From contig QFQI01000002.1 of NCBI GenBank assembly GCA_003243195.1, positions 496,001 through 560,000 of the forward strand: a stretch of DNA of 64,000 nucleotides, read 5' to 3'. Shown here piece after piece: positions 18,663 to 27,685 of the stretch (its first letter is position 1; every line of letters starts with the position of its first letter). A program made the position numbers and the translations under genes. Under the pieces are notes generated by a model. That model made no database searches and was not told the DNA's origin. It was given only the letters and a program-made list of their open reading frames with translations. The stretch comes from Sphingomonas taxi (lineage in GTDB: Bacteria > Pseudomonadota > Alphaproteobacteria > Sphingomonadales > Sphingomonadaceae).

Positions 18663-21139
18663 CGCCCGACCAGCCCGGCCAGCGCGGCAAAGGCGTTGTC
18701 GGGGGACGGCGCCACCGCGCGCGCGCGCGCCCGGCCGCGCCAGACGTAATGCGCCACCTCGCCCGGTACCGCGGCGGGGCGAAAGCCGAGTTCCGCCATC
18801 AGCCGCGCGACCGTCGCCGGCTCCAGCCCGATCGACACCGCCAGCGACGGATCCGGCGCGAACGGCGCGCGGCCACGCGCCGCGCGCGCGTCATGCGCGG
18901 CGCGTGCGACCCGCTCCACCAGGTCGATCCGCACCGCCTGCCCGCCGAACGGGCGATAGCCCATCAACGGCGTGGCCCCCGCCGCCCCGCGCGGCAGCGT
19001 CGTCACACCCGCAGGCGGGATCGCGGCAGGCGGAGTGCCATTCGCGACGAGCAGCGCGCGCCGCCAGCCCTGCGCGGCCGGCTTCAGCAGCCGCGCATCG
19101 AACAGGTCGAGCGCGCCGATCGTGACCCCCTGTCGGCGTAACCAATGGCGTTGCTCGGGCGTCAGCGCCTCCACCGATCCGCGCAGCGGCAGGCGTTCGG
19201 CAAATCCCGCGCCCGCCTCCATTGCTGCGGCGATGCTGCGCAGCACGGGGCCGGCGTCGGCGGCGCGGCTCGCCTCGGCCAGCGCCGCCACGGACGGCAG
19301 CGCCATCGCGATCGCACCGCGCAGCCACGTGCGCAGGCGCTCGATCACGCGCGTGCGAAGGTTCGCATCCAGACAGTCGAGCGCATCGTCGAGCACCAGC
19401 CGAGGCTGCGCGAGCGAGCGGCCGCGCCCTAGCCGCGCCACCGCGACACCGTCGACCGTCACGTCGCCCTCAGCGGCCAGCGCGATCTGCGCATCCGTGC
19501 TGGCGATCAACGCTTCGGCGCGACGGCGACGCTCCCCGACCAGCCGTTTCTCGGCGGTGGCGAGCAGCAGCCGCTTGTCGCCGGCGCGCGCATCCGGGGC
19601 GACGACGAAGCGGAAGCCGTCCAGCCGGCCGATCGCATGCGTGTCGATCGTCACCTCGCCCTGCGCGTCGATCTCGACCGGCAGCGCGCCGACCCCGCCG
19701 CCGATCTTCTTCGCGAGCGCGGTGGTGCGCTTGTCGACGAAGCGCTGCGTCAGCCCGGCGTGCAGCGCGTCGGACAGTCGCTCCTCGATCTCCAGCGTGC
19801 GCGCCGCCCAGTGCGCCGGGTCGGCCAGCCAGTCGGGCCGCTGCGCGATATAGGCCCAACTGCGGATCGCGGCGATGCGCCCGGCGATCGTCTCCACGTC
19901 TCCCTCGGTCCGATCGAGCCGCGCCACCTCGTCGGCGAACCACTGGTGCGGGATATGCCCCTGCGCCAGATAGCCGAAGATGCGACCGATGAAGCGCGCA
20001 TGCGGATCCAGCCCAAGCTTCGCGAAGTCGGGAATGCCGCACGCCGCCCATAGCCGCGCGACATTGCCGCGTGCCCGGTCGCGCACGCCGGGTTCCTCCG
20101 CCAGTCGCCTGAGCACCTTCAGGTCGATCGCTTCCGGCGCGGCGCGCAGCCGCTCGTCATCGGGGCGCCGCGACAGGCTGGCGACCAGTGCGTCGATGCT
20201 CGACAGATCGGGCGTGCCGTCGCGCCAGTAGAGCCAGTCGAGCTTCGGGAAACGATGCCCCTCGATCGCGGCGACCTCCTCGGGTTCGAACGCATCCGGC
20301 CCTTCCCCGGTCAGCCCGCCGAACGTGCCGTCGCGCTGGTGGCGCCCAGCGCGCCCGGCGATCTGCGCCATTTCCGCGACGCTCAGCCGCCGGCGCTGCT
20401 GCCCGTCGAATTTCGAGAGGCCGGCGAAGGCGACATGGCCGACGTCCAGGTTCAGCCCCATGCCGATCGCATCGGTGGCGACCAGATAATCGACCTCGCC
20501 GGCCTGGAACATCGCCACCTGCGCGTTGCGGGTGCGTGGCGACAGCGCGCCCATCACCACCGCCGCGCCGCCGCGCAGCCGCCGCAGCATCTCGGCGGTG
20601 GCATAGACCTCCTCGGCGGAGAAGGCGACGATCGCGGAACGGCGCGGCAGCCGCGACAGCTTCTTCGCACCGGCATAGCTCAGCGTCGAGAAGCGCGGCC
20701 GCTCGACGATCTCGATGCCCGGCACCAGCGCGCGCAGCACCGGGCGCAGCGAATCCGAACCGAGGATCATCGTCTCCTCACGCCCGCGCGCGCGCAGGAT
20801 GCGATCGGTGAAGACGTGCCCGCGTTCGCGATCGCTGCCCAGTTGCGCCTCGTCGAGCGCGACGAAGGCGACGTCGCGTTGCAGCGGCATGCTCTCCGCG
20901 GTGCACAGGAACCAGCGCGCGTCGCTGGGAACGATCCGTTCCTCGCCGGTGATGAGCGCCACCCGCCCGGCGCCCTTGATCGCGACGACCCGGTCATAGA
21001 CCTCGCGCGCCAGCAGCCGCAGCGGGAAACCGATCATCCCGCTGGAATGCGCGCACATCCGCTCGATGGCGAGATGGGTCTTGCCGGTGTTGGTCGGCCC
21101 CAGGACGGCCGTGACGCGGGGTCGGTCGAAAGCCACCAT
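18659..21139 (-). CDS. SUV3-like superfamily 2 RNA helicase
   Basis: The 826-residue product has Walker A GPTNTGKTH (about 14-22), a DEAQ box (about 96-99), and the late motifs TDAIGMGLNLDV and QIAGRAGR. This arrangement is that of mitochondrial SUV3-type helicases common in alphaproteobacteria. A long C-terminal region, Ala/Arg-rich and ending WRGRARARAV, is probably a nucleic-acid tail. The expected activity is ATP-driven unwinding of RNA or DNA:RNA. It is divergent from the M23 peptidase gene and coupled to the S4 gene downstream. Confidence 0.88.
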   Translation of the reverse strand: MVAFDRPRVTAVLGPTNTGKTHLAIERMCAHSSGMIGFPLRLLAREVYDRVVAIKGAGRVALITGEERIVPSDARWFLCTAESMPLQRDVAFVALDEAQLGSDRERGHVFTDRILRARGREETMILGSDSLRPVLRALVPGIEIVERPRFSTLSYAGAKKLSRLPRRSAIVAFSAEEVYATAEMLRRLRGGAAVVMGALSPRTRNAQVAMFQAGEVDYLVATDAIGMGLNLDVGHVAFAGLSKFDGQQRRRLSVAEMAQIAGRAGRHQRDGTFGGLTGEGPDAFEPEEVAAIEGHRFPKLDWLYWRDGTPDLSSIDALVASLSRRPDDERLRAAPEAIDLKVLRRLAEEPGVRDRARGNVARLWAACGIPDFAKLGLDPHARFIGRIFGYLAQGHIPHQWFADEVARLDRTEGDVETIAGRIAAIRSWAYIAQRPDWLADPAHWAARTLEIEERLSDALHAGLTQRFVDKRTTALAKKIGGGVGALPVEIDAQGEVTIDTHAIGRLDGFRFVVAPDARAGDKRLLLATAEKRLVGERRRRAEALIASTDAQIALAAEGDVTVDGVAVARLGRGRSLAQPRLVLDDALDCLDANLRTRVIERLRTWLRGAIAMALPSVAALAEASRAADAGPVLRSIAAAMEAGAGFAERLPLRGSVEALTPEQRHWLRRQGVTIGALDLFDARLLKPAAQGWRRALLVANGTPPAAIPPAGVTTLPRGAAGATPLMGYRPFGGQAVRIDLVERVARAAHDARAARGRAPFAPDPSLAVSIGLEPATVARLMAELGFRPAAVPGEVAHYVWRGRARARAVAPSPDNAFAALAGLVGR

Positions 21140-21342
21140 GACGCCACCTACATCGGATGCGACGCGCCCGGTTGCAATCGCCGTGCATCAATCCGCGCCG
21201 ATTGGGCGCGGTGGGCGAACGCTCCGCCGCAGCGCGCCCCGCGCCGGCACCCGGTTAATTTGACTTTAGCGATTCGGCTCCACAACGCTGCCATCCACGC
21301 GCCGGGACTCGGCGTTTTCATCGAAACGAGGGCGCCGCGGGC

Positions 21343-22815
21343 GTGTTCTTGCGCGAGCAACAGGGGCTGGAATGGGCAGGCGCCGCGGGTGCGCGCGGAT
21401 TCGGCCGCGCGCTGGTGCCGCTGGCGGAACGTCCCTGGACCGACCGGCTGCGGGTCGCGGCGCTGCAGGTCGACTGGGTGCCCGATCTCGGCCGCGACAT
21501 CGGCAGCCGCACTTGGTGGCGCGGCGTCGCCATCTGCACCTCCTTGTGCGGGGCGGCGTGGCTGCTGTCGCCGGGCTGGCATCCGATCCTGGGCCACGGC
21601 GCGCCGGTGATGAGCGAGGCCGCGTTCGAGGAAGCGCGCACGCAGTCGATCGCGCCGCTGGCGCTGGGCGCGACCACCGGGCGGCGCATGGCGGCCGGCG
21701 CGCTGGTCCGGCCGTTGAAGGAAACGCCCGAGCGCCCGCAGATCGAGCTGACCGCCGCGCTCGCCGACGGCGACAACCTGCGCGGTGCGCTCCAGCGCGC
21801 CGGCGTCGGCGGGAACGAGGCCGGGCGCGTCGCCGCGCTGGTGGGCGAGGCGGTGCGCGGCGACGCGCTGCGCCCCGGCACGATCCTGTCGCTGACGCTC
21901 GGCCGGCGGCCGACGAAGTTCCAGCCGCGCCCGCTGGAGAAGCTGGACTTCCGCGCCGCTTTCGACCTGAACCTGTCGATCCTGCGTGCGGGCGACGGCC
22001 TGACGCTGCTGCGCCGCCCGATCGCGATCGACCGCACGCCGCTGCGCGTGCGCGGGATCGTGGGGGCGAGCCTCTATCGCTCGGCGCGCGCGGCAGGCGT
22101 GCCGGCGCGGGTGGTGGAGAGCTACATCAAGGCGCTGGCCGCGCATCTGCCGATCGACCGCATCCAGTCGTCCGACACGTTCGACATCGTCGCCGACCAG
22201 CAGCGTGCCGCGACCGGCGAGGTGGAGGTCGGGCAGTTGCAATATGCCGGGCTGGACCAGGGGCGCCGCGCGCTGAAGCTGGTGCGCTGGGGCGACAGCG
22301 ACGGCAGCGGCGGCACGCTGATGGATCCCGGCGGGCAGGTCGAACGGCGCGGCACGATGGGGATGCCGGTGGCGGGGCGCGTCACCTCCACCTTCGGGAT
22401 GCGGATGCACCCGCTGCTCGGCTTCATGCGGATGCACAAGGGCACCGACATCGGCGCGCCGTACGGCAGCCCGATCTACGCCGCGGCGGACGGCGTGGTG
22501 CAATTCGCGGGGCGGTCCGGCGGATACGGCAATTTCGTCAAGCTGGCGCATGGCGGCGGGCTGGCGAGCGGCTATGGTCATATGAGCCGTTTCGCGGTGC
22601 GGCCGGGCATGCGGGTGCAGCGCGGGCAGGTGATCGGCTATGTCGGATCGACCGGCATCTCCACCGGCCCGCATCTGCATTGGGAGGTGTGGCGGAACGG
22701 TCGCCCGGTGAACCCGCGTTCGATCGCGATGAGCAGCATCCAGGCGCTGCCCGCCGCGACGATCCGCGCGATGAAGGCGAAGATCGCCGCGCTGCTGGCG
22801 ACACCTGCGCAGTGA
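21343..22815 (+). CDS. M23 family metallopeptidase, membrane-anchored
   Basis: The 490-residue protein has one transmembrane segment near residues 60-85 (WWRGVAICTSLCGAAWLLS). A periplasmic region with an OapA/LysM-like segment follows. The C-terminal LytM/M23 domain holds zinc ligands in HKGTDIG (His about 365, Asp about 369) and HLHW (about 444-446). Peptidases of this group cut peptidoglycan cross-bridges; if those residues are functional it is an active endopeptidase. The GTG start at 21343 gives MFLREQQG. The next gene lies 39 bp downstream. Confidence 0.88.
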   Translation: MFLREQQGLEWAGAAGARGFGRALVPLAERPWTDRLRVAALQVDWVPDLGRDIGSRTWWRGVAICTSLCGAAWLLSPGWHPILGHGAPVMSEAAFEEARTQSIAPLALGATTGRRMAAGALVRPLKETPERPQIELTAALADGDNLRGALQRAGVGGNEAGRVAALVGEAVRGDALRPGTILSLTLGRRPTKFQPRPLEKLDFRAAFDLNLSILRAGDGLTLLRRPIAIDRTPLRVRGIVGASLYRSARAAGVPARVVESYIKALAAHLPIDRIQSSDTFDIVADQQRAATGEVEVGQLQYAGLDQGRRALKLVRWGDSDGSGGTLMDPGGQVERRGTMGMPVAGRVTSTFGMRMHPLLGFMRMHKGTDIGAPYGSPIYAAADGVVQFAGRSGGYGNFVKLAHGGGLASGYGHMSRFAVRPGMRVQRGQVIGYVGSTGISTGPHLHWEVWRNGRPVNPRSIAMSSIQALPAATIRAMKAKIAALLATPAQ

Positions 22816-22854
22816 TCTTGCGGCGTCCGGCACGCCGACCCACATCCCGCGCCC

Positions 22855-23262
22855 ATGCCGCTTCATCTCACCAAGGTCGCGTTCGGCGCGGCGAGCGTCG
22901 ACCTGCTTGCCGAGCGGCTGCGGCTGCGCGCCACCGACGGCCCGGTGTTCCTGACCACCCGCTACCTGCCCAAGCGGCACGGGGAAGTGGCCGGGCAGGG
23001 ATCGCTGTTCTGGATCATCAAGCACCAGTTGGTGGCGCGTTCGCCGATCCTGGCCTTCGGTGACGCCGAGGGCGGGCGGGTGGCGATCCACATCGACCCC
23101 GAACTGCGGCTCGTACACGCCCGGCCGAAGCGCGCGCATCAGGGCTGGCGCTATCTGGAGGGCGACGACGCCCCGCCCGATCTGGGTGACGGCGCCGGCG
23201 ACGGGCTGGGGGTGTTGCCGCCGGCGCTGATCGCGCGGTTGAGCGAACTGGGGCTGATCTGA
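22855..23262 (+). CDS. DUF1489 family protein
   Basis: The 135-residue cytoplasmic protein matches the alphaproteobacterial DUF1489 family. It starts MPLHLTKVAFG and has FLTTRYLPKRH, GSLFWIIKHQLVARSPIL and RPKRAHQGWRYL. The pattern of Arg, Lys and aromatic residues suggests nucleic-acid or ligand binding, but no function is established. It probably shares a transcript with the M23 peptidase. Confidence 0.85.
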   Translation: MPLHLTKVAFGAASVDLLAERLRLRATDGPVFLTTRYLPKRHGEVAGQGSLFWIIKHQLVARSPILAFGDAEGGRVAIHIDPELRLVHARPKRAHQGWRYLEGDDAPPDLGDGAGDGLGVLPPALIARLSELGLI

Positions 23263-23326
23263 GCGACTGTGCGGAAACACGCCTTCCTGCGCATGTCCAC
23301 ACGGCCGCTAACGCGCGATACGCGCC

Positions 23327-24235
23327 TCAATCATGCCGCCGTCCGAAATCGGCGGCGGCATCGTCCTGCCCCTGATCGACGATCGAGCGGCGGATCGCGC
23401 GGGTCTTCGCGAAGCGGTCGAACAGCGCATCGCCGTCGCCCCAGCGGATCGCGCGCTGCAACTGGCTCAGATCCTCGCTGAAGCGTTGCAGCATCTCCAG
23501 CACCGCCTCCTTGTTGGCCAGGAACACGTCGCGCCACATCACCGGATCGGATGCAGCGATGCGCGTGAAGTCGCGAAAGCCGCCGGCGGAGAATTTGATG
23601 ACCTCCGACTGGGTGACCTGCTGCAGGTCGTCCGCGGTGCCGACGATCGTATAGGCGATCAGATGCGGCAGGTGGCTGGTCACCGCCAGCACCAGATCGT
23701 GATGATCGGGCGCCATCCGCTCGACATCCGCGCCCAGCCGCCGCCAGAACGCCTCCACCCGCTCCACCGCCGCCGCGTCGCTCTCGATCAGCGGCGTGAC
23801 GATGCACCAGCGCTGGCGGAACAGCGTCGCGAAGCCCGCCTCCGGCCCGCTCTGCTCGGTGCCGGCGACCGGATGCGCGGGCACGACGCGCTCAGGCGGC
23901 AGCGCCGCGGCGAGCGCCTGCGCGACCGAGGATTTGCAACTGCCGACGTCGGTGACGATCGCGTCGGCGGGCAGATCGGCGGCGATCTCGGCGGCGACCG
24001 CGCCCATCGCGCCGACCGGCACGCACAGGATCACCAGATCGGCGTCGATCACCGCCGCGCCCGCGCCATCGGCCACATCGTCGAGCAGGCCGATGCGCCG
24101 CGCCGTCTCGCGCACTTCGGGGCTGGCGTCATGGCCGGTCAGCCGCACGGTCGGCATATAGTGACGCACCGCGCGCGCGATCGAGGAGCCGATCAGCCCC
24201 AGGCCGATGATCGACACGCGCGCGAACGGCAGCAT
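23327..24235 (-). CDS. tyrA: Prephenate/arogenate dehydrogenase
   Basis: This enzyme makes 4-hydroxyphenylpyruvate or tyrosine by NAD(P)-dependent oxidative decarboxylation. The 302-residue product has the Rossmann motif GLGLIGSS (about 11-18), DVGSCKSS, the catalytic-region HPVAGTEQSGPEAG and the HDLVLAVTSHLPHL-like DHHDLVLAVTSHLPH block. Substrate choice between prephenate and arogenate cannot be read here. Its ATG overlaps the hisC stop by one base (TGATG), so the two are translationally coupled. Confidence 0.92.
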   Translation of the reverse strand: MLPFARVSIIGLGLIGSSIARAVRHYMPTVRLTGHDASPEVRETARRIGLLDDVADGAGAAVIDADLVILCVPVGAMGAVAAEIAADLPADAIVTDVGSCKSSVAQALAAALPPERVVPAHPVAGTEQSGPEAGFATLFRQRWCIVTPLIESDAAAVERVEAFWRRLGADVERMAPDHHDLVLAVTSHLPHLIAYTIVGTADDLQQVTQSEVIKFSAGGFRDFTRIAASDPVMWRDVFLANKEAVLEMLQRFSEDLSQLQRAIRWGDGDALFDRFAKTRAIRRSIVDQGQDDAAADFGRRHD

Positions 24236-25380
24236 CAGCCGCGCTCGATCCCGGCGTCGGGCGCGGCGGCATGCGCGTCGTCGCGCTTCTCCACCAGCGC
24301 GCGCAGCGCGGCCGCGACGCCGCGCGTCTCCTCCTCGGTGCCGATCGTGATGCGCAGCCCTTGCGCCAGTCCCTGCCCGGGCAGCCAGCGGACGATATAG
24401 CCCGCGTCCATCAGCCCCTTGTAGGCGCGCTCGGCGGTCAGTTCGCCCTCGAACACCACCAGCACGAAATTCGCCGCGCTGGGGATCGCGCGCAGCCCGG
24501 CATTGCCCAGCGCGGCGATCTCCGCGGCGAACCACGCGCGCCACGTCGCATTGTGCGCACGGCTGCGCGCGACGAACTCCTCGTCCCGGATCGCGGCGAC
24601 CGCGGCGCGCTGCCCGCCGATCGTGATGTTGAAGGGCAGGCGGATGCGGTGCAGCGCCTGGATGATATCGGCATGCGCATAGCCCCAGCCGATCCGCTCG
24701 GCGGCGAGGCCGTGGATCTTGGAGAAGGTGCGCGTCACCAGCACGTTGGCGGCGGTCTTCGCCAGTGCCAACCCCCCATCGTCGTCGGCATCGGCGAGAT
24801 ATTCGGCATAGGCCTGATCGAGCACCAGCAGCACGGTGGCGGGCAGCGCGGCGTGCAGGCGCGCGATCTCCGCAGCGGGGGCGAAGGTGCCGGTCGGGTT
24901 GTTGGGGTTGGCGACGTAGACGATGCGGGAGCGCTCGGTGACGCAGGCGAGGATCGCGTCGACGTCGGTGGCATAATCACAGTCGGGCGCGATCACCGGG
25001 GTGGCGCCGACGCGGCGCGTCGCGATCTCGTAGACCGCAAAGCCGTAGCGGACGAAAATCACCTCGTCGCCCGGCCCCGCGAAGGCGCCGGCGGCAAGGT
25101 GCAGGATCTCGTCGGAGCCGTTGCCGTAGATGATCCGCGCGGCATCCAGCCCGAAGCGCGCGGCGATCGCCTCGCGCACGATCGCGCCGCCCGCGTCGGG
25201 GTAGCGCTCCAGCGTGTCGGCGGCGGCGGCGTAAGCGGCGCGTGCCGCCGGCGAGGTGCCGAGCGGATTTTCGTTGGACGACAGCTTGGCGACGGTGCGG
25301 CCGTCGTCGGTGGTGGAGCGCCCCGGGATGTAGGGGGCGATGTCCATGATCCAGGGCTTGGGTACGGGCGCGTTCGTCAT
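24235..25380 (-). CDS. hisC: Histidinol-phosphate aminotransferase
   Basis: HisC is a PLP enzyme of the fold-type I aminotransferases. The 381-residue product has SSNENPLGTSP near residue 34, VANPNNPTGTF near 157, the PLP lysine in TFSKIHGLA (Lys about 221), and a C-terminal RITIGTEEE with its substrate-binding arginine. Next to tyrA it may also serve as aromatic aminotransferase, as in other alphaproteobacterial hisC-tyrA pairs; that is inference. The ATG at 25378-25380 is divergent from metX, 141 bp away. Confidence 0.94.
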   Translation of the reverse strand: MTNAPVPKPWIMDIAPYIPGRSTTDDGRTVAKLSSNENPLGTSPAARAAYAAAADTLERYPDAGGAIVREAIAARFGLDAARIIYGNGSDEILHLAAGAFAGPGDEVIFVRYGFAVYEIATRRVGATPVIAPDCDYATDVDAILACVTERSRIVYVANPNNPTGTFAPAAEIARLHAALPATVLLVLDQAYAEYLADADDDGGLALAKTAANVLVTRTFSKIHGLAAERIGWGYAHADIIQALHRIRLPFNITIGGQRAAVAAIRDEEFVARSRAHNATWRAWFAAEIAALGNAGLRAIPSAANFVLVVFEGELTAERAYKGLMDAGYIVRWLPGQGLAQGLRITIGTEEETRGVAAALRALVEKRDDAHAAAPDAGIERG

Positions 25381-25521
25381 GGCCGTCGCGCGTAGCCGTT
25401 GCCGCGGCCGGGGGGAAGGGGGCGGTGGCGAGGCGGGAGCGCGGTCGGCATCGACGCGGGCGGCGTGCGCGCATCCTCCCCTCGACACCCCGCCCGGCGC
25501 GCGCGTAAAGGCGGTCGCTCG

Positions 25522-26652
25522 ATGCTCACCACGCCTTCCTCGCTCGACCAGCGGTTCGGCCTCGCGCGCCGGGTCGTGTTGCCGGCACCGTTCAGGCTCG
25601 ACAGCGGTGCGATGCTCGCGCCGGTCGAGATCGCGTACGAAACCTATGGGACGCTGGCGGCCGACGGCGGCAATGCGCTGCTGGTGTGCCACGCGCTGAC
25701 CGGCGACCAGCATCTCGCCAGTGCGCACCCGCGCACCGGCAAGCCGGGATGGTGGCAGCGGATGGTGGGGCCCGGCAAGCCGATCGACACCGATCGCTTC
25801 TTCGTGATCTGCGCCAACGTGCTGGGTTCGTGCATGGGATCGTCGGGGCCGGCGAGCGTCGATCCGGTCACCGGGCGGCCGTATGCGATGGCCTTCCCGG
25901 TCATCACGATCCGGGACATGGTGCGTGCGCAGGCCTTGCTGCTCGATCATCTCGGCATCGCGCGGCTGGCGGCGGTGGTGGGCGGGTCGATGGGCGGAAT
26001 GCAGGCGCTGAGCTGGGCGGCGACCTTCCCGGAGCGGGTCGCGGCATGCGTGGTGATCGCCTCCACCGCGCGCCACACCGCACAGAACATCGCGTTCCAC
26101 GAGGTCGGGCGGCAGGCGGTGATGGCCGACCCCAACTGGCGCGGCGGCGATTACTACGACGGCGATCCCCCGGCCGCCGGGCTGGCGGTGGCGCGGATGG
26201 CGGCGCACATCACCTATCTGTCGGAGGCCGGGCTGACCGAGAAGTTCGGGCGGCGGTTGCAGGCGCGCGAGCAGAAGTCGTTCGGCTTCGATGCCGATTT
26301 CCAGGTGGAAAGCTACCTGCGCTACCAGGGGCTGTCGTTCACCGACCGCTTCGATGCGAACAGCTATCTCTACATCACCCGGGCGATGGATTATTTCGAT
26401 CTGGCGGAGGAGCATGGCGGGTTGCTCGCCAACGCCTTCCGCAACACGGCGACCCGCTTCTGCCTGGTCAGTTTCGATACCGACTGGCTGTACCCGACCG
26501 CCGAGTCGCGCGCGATCGTGCAGGCGCTGATGGCGGGGGGCGCGGCGGCGAGCTTCGTGGAACTGTCCAGCCCGTACGGGCATGACGCGTTCCTGCTCGA
26601 CTCACCCGAGCTCGACCGGGTGGTCGGCGGCTTCCTGGGCACCGCGCGATGA
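25522..26652 (+). CDS. metX: Homoserine O-acyltransferase MetX
   Basis: MetX acylates homoserine in methionine synthesis. The 376-residue alpha/beta-hydrolase has the nucleophile elbow VVGGSMGGMQ (Ser about 156), the late DTDWLYP aspartate and the YGHDAFL histidine of the triad. Acetyl versus succinyl specificity cannot be settled by eye. The chosen ATG at 25522 gives MLTTPSSLDQRFG; the purine-rich GTAAAGG lies 10-15 bp upstream. No SAM riboswitch was recognised in the leader. It overlaps metW by four bases. Confidence 0.95.
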   Translation: MLTTPSSLDQRFGLARRVVLPAPFRLDSGAMLAPVEIAYETYGTLAADGGNALLVCHALTGDQHLASAHPRTGKPGWWQRMVGPGKPIDTDRFFVICANVLGSCMGSSGPASVDPVTGRPYAMAFPVITIRDMVRAQALLLDHLGIARLAAVVGGSMGGMQALSWAATFPERVAACVVIASTARHTAQNIAFHEVGRQAVMADPNWRGGDYYDGDPPAAGLAVARMAAHITYLSEAGLTEKFGRRLQAREQKSFGFDADFQVESYLRYQGLSFTDRFDANSYLYITRAMDYFDLAEEHGGLLANAFRNTATRFCLVSFDTDWLYPTAESRAIVQALMAGGAAASFVELSSPYGHDAFLLDSPELDRVVGGFLGTAR

Positions 26653-27248
26653 GCCTGCGCCCCGATCTGGCGATCATCGCCGCGCATGTTCCGGCCGGCG
26701 CGCGCGTGCTGGATGTCGGGTGCGGCGACGGCGAACTGATGGCGGCGTTGCGCGACGAACATGGTGTCGACGCGCGCGGGCTGGAAATCGACCCCGCCAA
26801 TGTCGCCGCGGCGGTCGGGCGCGGGCTTTCGGTGATCCAGGGGGACGCCGACACCGATCTGACCGGCTATCCCGACCAGAGCTTCGACTATGCGATCCTG
26901 AGCCAGACCCTGCAGACCGCGCACGCGCCCGACCGCGTGCTGGACGAATTGCTGCGCATCGGGCGGCATGCCTTCGTCAGCTTCCCGAACTTCGCCCACT
27001 GGCGGGTGCGCCTGTCGTTGATGTGGGGCGGTCGCATGCCGGTGACGCGGCTGCTGCCGGAACGCTGGTACGACACGCCCAACATCCATCATCTGACCAT
27101 CGACGATTTTCGTGCGCATCTGGCCGAACGTGCGGTAACGGTCGATCAGGCGTGGTTCCTGTCGGGCGACAAGCAGACCGGCGGAGCCGCCGCGAACATG
27201 TTTGCCGAACATGCGGTCTTCCTGCTGCGCCGGAACAAATACGCTTGA
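26649..27248 (+). CDS. metW: Methionine biosynthesis protein MetW
   Basis: The 199-residue protein is a class I methyltransferase-like fold with motif I VLDVGCGDGELMAAL and the MetW blocks SQTLQTAHAPDRVLDELLRIG, SFPNFAHWRVRL and YDTPNIHHLTIDDF. In alphaproteobacteria MetW acts with MetX as a required partner for homoserine acylation. The start codon overlaps the metX stop (ATGA), consistent with 1:1 translation. Confidence 0.96.
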   Translation: MSLRPDLAIIAAHVPAGARVLDVGCGDGELMAALRDEHGVDARGLEIDPANVAAAVGRGLSVIQGDADTDLTGYPDQSFDYAILSQTLQTAHAPDRVLDELLRIGRHAFVSFPNFAHWRVRLSLMWGGRMPVTRLLPERWYDTPNIHHLTIDDFRAHLAERAVTVDQAWFLSGDKQTGGAAANMFAEHAVFLLRRNKYA

Positions 27249-27283
27249 TCTCGGTTAAGTACGCCCGAACCATGCAACCGTGC

Positions 27284-27685
27284 ATGACGAAGACCGCCCT
27301 CATCGTGGAAGACGAGATTTTCGTGGCGCTGGATCTGGAACGGATTCTGGAGGACGCGGGTTTTACCGTCGCGGCGATCGCCGCGGATGCCGACACCGCG
27401 CTGAAGGCCGCGCCGGGGTGCGGTTTCGCTTTCGTGGACGTCAACTTGCGTGACGGCCCGACGGGACCGCAGATCGCCGAGCGGATCGCGCGGGACTATG
27501 GCGTGAAGGTGGTGTTCGTCACCGCCAATCCCGGGCAGATATCCAATCGCGACAGCGCGCTCGGCTATGTGCGCAAGCCGTTCAAGGAAGAGGCGATTTT
27601 GGCCGCGGCGTTTACCGCCAGCGCCGTGGAGACCGTCGGCAGCGCCAATGCCGATTTCGTCAGGTGGCAGACGGTGAGCGACTGA
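27284..27685 (+). CDS. Single-domain response regulator
   Basis: The 133-residue receiver domain starts MTKTALIVEDEIFVA, supplying the acidic pair (EDE). It has the phosphoacceptor aspartate in FAFVDVNLRDG (about 55), the conserved Thr-region VVFVTANPG and the lysine in GYVRKPFKEE. No output domain follows, so it acts by protein interaction. An in-frame ATG 12 bp upstream is an alternative start. Its last 26 bases overlap the 3' end of the convergent HWE kinase gene, the obvious candidate partner. Confidence 0.9.
   Translation: MTKTALIVEDEIFVALDLERILEDAGFTVAAIAADADTALKAAPGCGFAFVDVNLRDGPTGPQIAERIARDYGVKVVFVTANPGQISNRDSALGYVRKPFKEEAILAAAFTASAVETVGSANADFVRWQTVSD

Noticed and set aside
25381..25521. 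Possible SAM riboswitch before metX
   Set aside because: Alphaproteobacterial metX genes can have a SAM-II element, but the conserved pairing pattern and AU-rich core are not present here.
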